A stretch of 5,122 bases of DNA. It comes from Acidobacteriota bacterium (GTDB taxonomy: Bacteria; Acidobacteriota; Terriglobia; Terriglobales; Acidobacteriaceae). Shown piece after piece: positions 1-5,122 of this stretch (positions are counted from its first letter, which is position 1; every line of letters begins with the position of its first letter). A program made the position numbers and the translations under genes. A model generated the notes under the pieces. It ran no database searches. It was not told where the DNA came from and was given only the letters and a program-made list of their open reading frames with translations. The DNA is taken from positions 17,720 through 22,841 of the forward strand of contig JAJXZK010000274.1 in the NCBI GenBank assembly GCA_021780095.1, in the 5' to 3' direction.

Positions 1-594
1 GACGAATTGCTGAAGGAAGCCGAACTTGCCCACGGCCATCTCTGCGCGGGCCAGGTGCTCGGCGTGCGCATGGCAATGCTGGGATGCGCGCGGCTCGGTC
101 TCTCCGATCCGCGCGGAAGAGATCGTAAGCGACTGGTCACATTTGTCGAAATTGACCGCTGCGCCACCGATGCCGTTGCCGTCGTCACCGGCTGCCGCCT
201 GGGCAAACGCGCCTTGAAATTTCGAGATTGGGGAAAGATGGCGGCCACATTTGTGGATGTCGAAAGCGGCCGCGCGGTGCGCATCTGCGCTCGCGAATCC
301 TCCAGGGAGGCGGCGCGACAATTGCACCCGGAAATCGACAACAAGAATCAGCAGCAGATGCTGGCCTATCGCGAGCTGCCGGAGAACGTCCTCTTTACCG
401 AGGAATGGGTCCGGGTGCCGCTGAGCGAGAAAGAATTTCCCGGCTACAAGGCAGACCGTGCGGTCTGCGACGTCTGCGGCGAGGGCATCAACTACGACCG
501 CTGCACGATGCGCGACGGAAAGAAAGTGTGCCACGGCTGCGCTGACCCGGAGGCGCGTTACTACCAGCCCCTCGAATCCGGGTCGCCGGAATAG
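1..594 (+). CDS. FmdE-family protein with C-terminal zinc ribbon, 5' partial
   Basis: The frame is open from base 1 and ends at TAG 592-594, giving 197 codons in the window. The family core begins almost at once: HGHLC at residues 11-15 (counting from base 1), then IDRCATDAV (51-59, Cys54 and Asp57) and TGCRLGK (63-69, Cys65). These are the hallmark metal-site segments of the FmdE domain, named after subunit E of molybdenum formylmethanofuran dehydrogenase. The C-terminus carries a zinc ribbon or treble clef, with CDVC at 156-159 and CHGC at 177-180. A TTG at 7-9 could start translation, but codons upstream remain open and no ribosome site is visible, so the true start is probably left of the window. 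The usual HGHLCPG reads HGHLCAG here. Stand-alone FmdE-like proteins occur in bacteria lacking methanogenesis. Their role is poorly known, and a link to molybdenum-cofactor or formate enzymes is inference that this window cannot test. The family call is firm; the function is open. Confidence 0.88.
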   Translation, partial: DELLKEAELAHGHLCAGQVLGVRMAMLGCARLGLSDPRGRDRKRLVTFVEIDRCATDAVAVVTGCRLGKRALKFRDWGKMAATFVDVESGRAVRICARESSREAARQLHPEIDNKNQQQMLAYRELPENVLFTEEWVRVPLSEKEFPGYKADRAVCDVCGEGINYDRCTMRDGKKVCHGCADPEARYYQPLESGSPE

Positions 595-654
595 GCATTC
601 TGGATCCTAATGAAGTGCCCCGAGTAAACATCGTTTCCGAAGCGTACTCCAGAC

Positions 655-689
655 GCAAAAATGCCCGGCAAATTGCCGGGCCCTTTTGC
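655..689. terminator. Probable bidirectional intrinsic terminator
   Basis: A perfect inverted repeat, GCCCGGCAA (663-671) and TTGCCGGGC (673-681) around a single A, folds as at least a 7-bp GC-rich stem with a 5-nt loop. On the + strand it is followed by CC and TTTT (684-687). On the - strand it is followed by ATTTTT (the complement of 656-661). It sits between the convergent ends of the FmdE-like gene (stop at 594) and the H1-like gene (stop at 705), so it can serve both. The U tracts are short, especially on the + side. The rest of the 110-bp gap shows nothing else recognisable. Confidence 0.75.
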
Positions 690-704
690 TTGCCTTGGAC
701 TACG

Positions 705-1292
705 TTACTTCTTTTTTGCGGCTTTCTTGGCTGTTTTCTTTGCTGGTGACTTCTTTGCTGCAGCCTTCTTGGCTGGAGCCTTCTTTGCTGCCTTTTTGGT
801 TGCCTTTTTAACTGCCAATTTAGTACCCCTTGTTGTAGTAGATTTACGGTGCTGCTTGACCGCTTTCTTTGCGGACTTCTTTACGGCCGGTTTCGCCGAA
901 ACTTTTTTTGCTGCCTTGTTCGCCGATTTCTTCACAGCCTTCTTCGCCGGAGCTTTCTTGGCGGCTTTCTTCACCGGAGCTTTCTTAGCTGGTTTCTTGG
1001 CTACAGCTTTCTTCGCAGCAGCTTTCTTTGCGGCGGGCTTCTTCACCGCGGGCCTGGCAACCGCACTCGCCGGTTTCGCTGGCGCCGCTGGCTGCTGATC
1101 TTCGGCCACCGGAATCGCCGCAATCACGATAGTCTCATCTTCATCCATTGAGTCTTCATCGTCGTCCGACGTGATGGATATGGTCACTTCTTCTTCCTCT
1201 TCAAACCCGTCGCTGGCATCGTCGCCAAACTCATTCGTCTCCGGTTCGTTGTCACTGTCATCGGACATTCGCTTGAATTGATCGTCGATCAT
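705..1292 (-). CDS. Histone H1-like Lys/Ala-rich protein with acidic N-terminal domain
   Basis: This is a 195-residue protein of two oppositely charged parts. Residues 1-65 hold 27 Asp/Glu and only 2 Lys/Arg, including EEEEE (31-35) and DDDED (43-47). Residues 66-80 are an Ala/Pro linker. Residues 81-195 contain 46 Lys and 2 Arg with no acidic residue, in AAKKA, PAKKA and VKKA units like the C-terminal tail of eukaryotic histone H1 and bacterial H1-like proteins. A short non-repeat insert (HRKSTTTRGTK, 148-158) breaks the basic part. No folded winged-helix domain is visible, so the whole chain is probably disordered. Bacterial proteins with such tails bind DNA without sequence specificity and act in the nucleoid; that role is inferred here. 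I chose the ATG at 1292 because AGGGAG lies 6 bases upstream of it; an ATG at 1298 touches the Shine-Dalgarno directly and is less likely. The gene is downstream of, and in the same direction as, the transglycosylase gene. Being low-complexity, it gives weak homology signals. Confidence 0.85.
   Translation of the reverse strand: MIDDQFKRMSDDSDNEPETNEFGDDASDGFEEEEEVTISITSDDDEDSMDEDETIVIAAIPVAEDQQPAAPAKPASAVARPAVKKPAAKKAAAKKAVAKKPAKKAPVKKAAKKAPAKKAVKKSANKAAKKVSAKPAVKKSAKKAVKQHRKSTTTRGTKLAVKKATKKAAKKAPAKKAAAKKSPAKKTAKKAAKKK
708..1052 (-). repeat. Degenerate tandem codon repeat encoding AAKKA/PAKKA units
   Basis: The coding strand here is built from variants of GCN-AAG-AAA/G-GCN, seen on the + strand as recurring TTCTTTGCTGC, TTCTTGGCTG and TTCTTCGCCG blocks. 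Units are 4 to 6 codons long and are not identical in bases, with synonymous third positions varied. This suggests an old repeat kept at protein level, not a recent DNA duplication. The strong purine bias on the coding strand differs from the neighbouring genes. Replication slippage could change the unit number between strains. Confidence 0.7.
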
Positions 1293-1298
1293 GCTCAT

Positions 1299-1304
1299 CT
1301 CCCT
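1299..1304 (-). promoter_or_regulatory. Shine-Dalgarno site deciding the start of the H1-like gene
   Basis: Read on the - strand the sequence is AGGGAG, then ATGAGC, then ATG at 1292. The spacing of 6 bases fits the second ATG. For the first ATG (1298) the spacing would be zero. Confidence 0.6.
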
Positions 1305-1356
1305 TTGCCAATACCGCGCATGGACGTATCTTACATCTTCGACAATGCAGCCGTAT

Positions 1357-1378
1357 CAGGCAATGCAATGCATACCTG
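1357..1378. promoter_or_regulatory. Imperfect dyad upstream of the H1-like gene, possible operator
   Basis: The core ATGCAATGCAT (1363-1373) is a perfect palindrome around its central A. It is flanked by CAGG (1357-1360) and CCTG (1375-1378), offset by one base. AATGCA recurs nearby at 1344-1349, and AATGCT occurs at 1385-1390. The dyad lies 65-86 bp upstream of the chosen ATG in the otherwise featureless 1305-1458 gap. No T tract follows on either strand, so it is not a standard terminator for the transglycosylase gene. An operator or a leader hairpin are both possible, and chance remains a real alternative for a site this small. Confidence 0.3.
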
Positions 1379-1458
1379 CATAAGAATGCTACGAGTTCGC
1401 CGGAAACACAAGCGCGAAGTTTGTCCCGCAGGTTACTTGATCTCGAAGCAAACCCGCA

Positions 1459-3264
1459 TCAATCGTTCTTTTTCTTATGATGGTTGGTGGAAGAAGTCTT
1501 GGCATGGCTGGAATTTCCGCTATGGCGCGCCTTGCTCGCGCCGGCCAAATGTGTTCCGGATAGGCTCTTGGAGCTGCGATGGGCGCTGGCGCCATGCTGA
1601 TTTCGACTGCGGCGATGATGGGTCCTCACCGGCTCCGATACATAGATCGTTCTCCCCACCGGCAGTCGATTTCCGCGCAATCCATTCCAGCGGCGCAACT
1701 GGCTGGTGGTCACGCCGAATCGGTCCGCCAGCTTCACCATGTTGTCGCCGCGACGCACACGATAGCGCATATGCGCGGAAGAAATAGGTGGGGGCGGCAC
1801 CGGAATCATCAGCGTCTGGTTCGCGACAAGTGAGTCGTCTGTGTGTAAGCCGTTGGCTGCGGCCAACTCCTTCGTAGTCACGTGAAACGATTGCGCGATG
1901 CTCGCTAGCGTGTCATCCTGCGTGGCGATGTGGAAGCGCCATGCGTTGCGATGTTCTTCCGGTACAAGCGCCAGGCGCTGCTGAAACAACGGAGCAGTTC
2001 CCGGTGGAAGATGCAGATCGAAGGGGAAATCATTCGGCGTGGTCATCTGCAACAGGCTAGGATTCAGTTCCTGAATCTGCTCGGTCGTCGTTCCCACCAG
2101 GTCCGCGACCAGCCGAAGATTAATGCTGGAATCTGTCGTCACTGTGTCGGACTGCAGCGGCGGATCGACGGGAATATCGGAGAGCCCATACTGGCTTGGG
2201 TTCTTCGCCATGATCGCAGCCGCCACAATGATCGGGACGTAGTTCTTTGTCTCCGCAGGCAGCACGTTGCGCTGATATAGCTCCCAGAAGTCCGCATAGC
2301 CGGTGCGTTGCACAGCACGCTGCACTTTGCCCGCTCCCCAGTCGTAGGCCGCCATCGCCAGATACCAGTCGCCGAACTGCTCATGTAGTTCCTTGATGTA
2401 GCGCGCATATGCGTGGGTTGATTTCTCGGGGTCAAAGCGTTCATCCACCCAGGCATTGCGCACTAACCCATAATCGCCATACGGCATAAACTGCCACATG
2501 CCGCCCGCACCGCTGCGCCCGTTCACCGCTCTCGGCCGAAAGCCGGATTCCGCGATGGCGAGATAGATCAGATCTTTTGGCACGCCTTCGTCCGCAAGCA
2601 CCTGCTCCACCATGGAGCGATACAGCCCCTCCCGCGCCAGCGAATTTTCAATGGTGTTGTGACCCTTTTTCGTATTGGTGAAGTAGTTGATGTATCCCGC
2701 GACGTAATCATTCACCACCAGCGGAAGATCAGAATGGGTGACCTTCAAATCCGCCTGCGCCCGCGCCAAAAGATTTGGGTCCACAGGGAAAGTCACATCG
2801 TTCGCCACACCAACCGGCGTCTGATCCTGCTGACTGAATCCGTTGCTCTGCTGCAGGGAATCGAGTTCTAGCGCGTTGATCGCATCCACTCGCTGCTCAA
2901 ACGCATCGTTCAGCACGCTGTCGCTCTTCAGGTCGCGGCCGCTCGTCAAAAAGATATCGACCGCGCGATCAAAATCTTCGCGGGCTGCCTGGTACTCCCC
3001 GGCTTGATAGAGCGACATCCCTGTGTCGTAGGCCTGCTTGGAGGCAGCGATCAGCGTCCGGTCCTGCTGCGCATGATCTTCCGGTGTCGCCGCCTGGGCT
3101 GCCGCTGCAGAGGTTTTGTCTGTCGTTGCTGGAGTCGCTCCGCTGCTCAGCGTCGGCGCGGTCGCGTGCGACGATGCGCTTGCGGGTGCGCCCGGCTGTT
3201 GCGCCGGACATCCGCATAGCAAGAGCAGCATGCCGCTCGCAATCGGGAGGAGGAAATATTTCAT
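1459..3264 (-). CDS. Lipoprotein lytic transglycosylase, MltD-like, with LysM repeats
   Basis: This 601-residue envelope enzyme is predicted to cleave the glycan strands of peptidoglycan, leaving 1,6-anhydro-muramyl ends. A hydrophobic segment (4-17) leads to LCGC, so Cys19 is the probable lipidated residue. An Ala/Ser/Thr/Pro linker (20-66) and a TPR-like helix pair (74-106) follow. The SLT domain is about 210-345: Glu239 in AIAESGF is the expected catalytic acid, with GAGGMWQFMP (252-261), AAYDWGAGKV (305-314) and ETKNYVP (338-344). Next come a divergent LysM-like segment (about 379-422) and two clear LysM domains (443-489 and 501-543), which bind peptidoglycan. The order of domains matches MltD. 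The last 56 residues (546-601) are rich in His, Arg, Lys and Ser, which is unusual. An in-frame TTG sits directly before the chosen ATG. No good Shine-Dalgarno is visible before either codon. The gene is divergent from lepA. AAYDWG replaces the more common AAYN motif. The family call is strong; mltD itself as a symbol is not certain. Confidence 0.93.
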   Translation of the reverse strand: MKYFLLPIASGMLLLLCGCPAQQPGAPASASSHATAPTLSSGATPATTDKTSAAAAQAATPEDHAQQDRTLIAASKQAYDTGMSLYQAGEYQAAREDFDRAVDIFLTSGRDLKSDSVLNDAFEQRVDAINALELDSLQQSNGFSQQDQTPVGVANDVTFPVDPNLLARAQADLKVTHSDLPLVVNDYVAGYINYFTNTKKGHNTIENSLAREGLYRSMVEQVLADEGVPKDLIYLAIAESGFRPRAVNGRSGAGGMWQFMPYGDYGLVRNAWVDERFDPEKSTHAYARYIKELHEQFGDWYLAMAAYDWGAGKVQRAVQRTGYADFWELYQRNVLPAETKNYVPIIVAAAIMAKNPSQYGLSDIPVDPPLQSDTVTTDSSINLRLVADLVGTTTEQIQELNPSLLQMTTPNDFPFDLHLPPGTAPLFQQRLALVPEEHRNAWRFHIATQDDTLASIAQSFHVTTKELAAANGLHTDDSLVANQTLMIPVPPPPISSAHMRYRVRRGDNMVKLADRFGVTTSQLRRWNGLRGNRLPVGRTIYVSEPVRTHHRRSRNQHGASAHRSSKSLSGTHLAGASKARHSGNSSHAKTSSTNHHKKKND

Positions 3265-3448
3265 CAATAGATATCAGGGGCGTTCGCTTCCCATTGTATG
3301 GCCATCGCCGGGAAGCCGGTACAGAACTGCGCCGGTCATCTGCGAAGGCAGCGTGCCGTGATGGTAAACTCAGCTGAAGAGACTGGCTTCCAATCGCCAT
3401 GGGAATCGGCGTGTGGAACCTTTCTTTTCTGCCAGTCGGCTTTCCTTC
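3265..3448. promoter_or_regulatory. Divergent intergenic region between the transglycosylase gene and lepA
   Basis: This 184-bp gap must hold the promoters of both genes unless they are read from further away. On the - strand TACAAT (3298 to 3293) is a fair -10 hexamer, about 30 bases before the transglycosylase ATG, but no convincing -35 lies 16-18 bases upstream. On the + strand TAAACT (3365-3370) is a weak -10 candidate for lepA, again without a clear -35. No strong ribosome site precedes the lepA ATG; the last bases are a pyrimidine-rich CTTTCCTTC. I see no riboswitch, small gene or long inverted repeat. Confidence 0.3.
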
Positions 3449-5122
3449 ATGGATCGAGAACACATCCGCAATTTCGCCATCATTGCCCATATCGACCACG
3501 GCAAATCCACGCTTTCCGATCGCCTGCTGGAGCTGACCGGCTCGCTGACTGCGCGCGAGATGCAGGCCCAGGTGCTGGATGCCATGGACCTGGAACGCGA
3601 ACGCGGCATCACCATCAAGGCCCACGCAGTGCGCATGGCTTACAAAGCGGAAAATGGCGAGACCTACCAGCTGAATCTGATCGACACTCCGGGCCACGTC
3701 GATTTTTCCTATGAAGTTTCACGCTCGCTTGCTTCGTGTGAAGGCGCACTACTGGTGGTCGATGCCACCCAGGGCGTGGAAGCACAGACCCTGGCCAACG
3801 CACACATCGCCATCAACAACGGCCTCGACATTATCCCCATCATCAACAAGATTGACCTGCCCAGCGCCGACGTGGAGCGCAGCAAGGAAATGATCGAGCA
3901 GACCATCGGGCTCGACGCCACTGACGCGCTGCCCATCAGCGCCAAGACCGGTCTCGGTGTGGAGGCTGTGCTGGAAGCCGTGGTGCATCGCCTGCCGCCT
4001 CCGACCGGCGACGCGGAAGCTCCCTTGCAGGCGCTCATCTTCGATTCCTGGTTCGACTCCTATCGCGGCGTCATCGTGCTGACACGCGTCATCAACGGAC
4101 GACTGAAGCGCGGAGAAAAAATTCGTCTCATGTCGAATGGCCGATCGTTTGAGGTGGAATCCATCGGCGTTCAAACTCCGAAACCAGTTGTGGTGCAGGA
4201 ACTTTCCGCCGGAGAAGTCGGATTTTTTGTCGCCACCATCAAGAACGTCGCGGACGCCAAGATCGGCGATACCATTACCCACGACGCTAACCCTTGCGCC
4301 ACAGCGCTCCCCGGCTTTGAAGACATCAAGCCGATGGTGTTTGCCGGCCTGTACACGGTGGACGCCCACGAGCATACCCTGTTGCGCGAGGCGCTTGAAA
4401 AATTGCGGCTCAACGATTCCTCGTTTTTCTTTGAGCCGGAAAGTTCGGTCGCGCTCGGCTTCGGCTTCCGCTGCGGCTTTCTCGGATTGCTGCACATGGA
4501 AATTATCCAGGAGCGGCTGGAGCGCGAATTCAATCTCGATTTGATTACCACGGCGCCTGGCGTGCGTTATCGCATCACGCTCACCGACGGCAGCGTCGTC
4601 GAAGTCGATAATCCTTCGCGCTGGCCGAATCCCACCAGCATTGAAAGAATTCAGGAACCGGTGATCACCGCTACCATCCTGACCAACGAGGAATACGTCG
4701 GCGGCATCCTGAAACTGGTGGAAGATAAACGTGGGCGCCAGAAGAATTTTGAGTATGTCAGCCCCACCCGCGTAATGCTGACCTATGAACTGCCGCTCAA
4801 TGAGATCGTGCTGGATTTCTACGATCGCCTGAAATCCATCTCTCGCGGCTACGCTTCGCTCGACTACCACTTGTCTGACACCTGGGACTCACCCATGGTC
4901 AAGCTAGACATTCTCGTCTCCGGCGAGCCGGTCGATGCGTTGTCGATCATCGTGCATCAGGAGTTTGCGTATGACCGCGGTCGAGCCCTGGTCTCGAAAA
5001 TGCGCGAACTAATCCCGCGGCAAATGTTTGAGGTGGCCATTCAGGCGGCCATAGGAGCCAAGGTCATTGCCCGCGAGACGGTCGCGGCGCTTCGGAAAAA
5101 CGTTCTCGCCAAATGCTACGGA
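3449..5122 (+). CDS. lepA: Elongation factor 4 (LepA) GTPase, 3' partial
   Basis: LepA/EF4 is a ribosome-associated translational GTPase, close to EF-G, that acts in the cytoplasm and has been linked to ribosome back-translocation and to initiation or 30S assembly. The 558 codons stay open to the window edge, and the family is about 600 residues, so roughly 40 C-terminal residues are missing. The N-terminus [20 protein letters not shown] is the classic LepA start and carries G1 (AHIDHGKS, 13-20). ERERGITIK (49-57) is switch I with G2. DTPGH (79-83) is G3, with His83 the expected catalytic histidine, NKID (133-136) is G4 and SAK (164-166) is G5. Domain II follows from about 190, then EF-G-like domains III and [17 protein letters not shown] (337-352) and the final AKCYG are typical of LepA and lead into its specific C-terminal domain. 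An in-frame GTG at 3413 could extend the protein by 12 residues but lacks family support. All GTPase motifs are intact. Confidence 0.97.
   Translation, partial: MDREHIRNFAIIAHIDHGKSTLSDRLLELTGSLTAREMQAQVLDAMDLERERGITIKAHAVRMAYKAENGETYQLNLIDTPGHVDFSYEVSRSLASCEGALLVVDATQGVEAQTLANAHIAINNGLDIIPIINKIDLPSADVERSKEMIEQTIGLDATDALPISAKTGLGVEAVLEAVVHRLPPPTGDAEAPLQALIFDSWFDSYRGVIVLTRVINGRLKRGEKIRLMSNGRSFEVESIGVQTPKPVVVQELSAGEVGFFVATIKNVADAKIGDTITHDANPCATALPGFEDIKPMVFAGLYTVDAHEHTLLREALEKLRLNDSSFFFEPESSVALGFGFRCGFLGLLHMEIIQERLEREFNLDLITTAPGVRYRITLTDGSVVEVDNPSRWPNPTSIERIQEPVITATILTNEEYVGGILKLVEDKRGRQKNFEYVSPTRVMLTYELPLNEIVLDFYDRLKSISRGYASLDYHLSDTWDSPMVKLDILVSGEPVDALSIIVHQEFAYDRGRALVSKMRELIPRQMFEVAIQAAIGAKVIARETVAALRKNVLAKCYG

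Noticed and set aside
708..1052. Possible CRISPR-like or minisatellite array
   Set aside because: The repeats are degenerate, 12 to 18 bases, without regular spacers, and are fully explained by a Lys/Ala protein repeat in one frame.
661..1098. Open frame on the + strand with a Phe/Ala/Leu-rich, membrane-like translation
   Set aside because: It is the antisense reading of the Lys/Ala codon repeats of the H1-like gene. The apparent hydrophobicity comes from AAG and AAA read as CTT and TTT. It also starts inside the terminator hairpin.
1357..1378. Dyad as a terminator for the transglycosylase gene
   Set aside because: The stem is AT-containing with a minimal loop, and no T tract follows on either strand.
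1278..1787. Open frame on the + strand (169 codons) across the gap between the H1-like gene and the transglycosylase gene
   Set aside because: Much of it is antisense to the transglycosylase tail, the composition is odd (many Arg, Ser, Trp), and there is no ribosome site or domain.
2969..3697. Open frame on the - strand (242 codons) spanning the lepA start and the transglycosylase N-terminus
   Set aside because: It overlaps two well-supported genes and their intergenic region in a different frame, and its translation has no recognisable features.
3749..4870. Long open frame on the - strand (373 codons) opposite lepA
   Set aside because: It lies wholly inside the lepA coding region, whose protein matches its family over every motif. 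The antisense product shows no recognisable domain. GC-rich codon usage often leaves such antisense frames open.

Overview
The window looks like a piece of bacterial chromosome with moderately high GC. It holds four protein-coding genes and no sign of mobile DNA, CRISPR arrays, tRNA or rRNA. The mix of genes points to a Gram-negative soil-type bacterium, and I would guess the Acidobacteriota: a free-standing FmdE-like protein in what need not be a methanogen, a lipoprotein MltD-type lytic transglycosylase, a lysine/alanine-rich histone H1-like protein and LepA. The phylum is inference from protein character and not from any search.

Layout from left to right: (1) 1-594 (+), an FmdE-family protein with a C-terminal zinc ribbon, probably cut at its N-terminus by the window edge. 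(2) 595-704, a short convergent gap carrying a near-perfect GC-rich hairpin (663-681) flanked by A and T tracts, which could terminate transcription from both sides. (3) 705-1292 (-), a bipartite protein with a strongly acidic N-terminal third and a histone-H1-like Lys/Ala/Pro C-terminal two thirds. (4) 1293-1458, a gap holding a good Shine-Dalgarno and an imperfect dyad. (5) 1459-3264 (-), a lipoprotein lytic transglycosylase with a TPR-like segment, an SLT catalytic domain, three LysM or LysM-like repeats and an unusual His/Arg/Lys/Ser tail. (6) 3265-3448, a divergent promoter region. (7) 3449-5122 (+), the elongation factor 4 gene lepA, open to the right edge and lacking only about 40 C-terminal codons.

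The genes do not form an obvious shared pathway. The transglycosylase and the H1-like gene lie in the same direction but about 165 bp apart, so they may be one transcript or two. lepA is divergent from them, and the FmdE-like gene converges on them. I do not see a convincing new multi-gene system. The item most worth a second look is the acidic/basic H1-like protein, together with the dyad in its upstream region.
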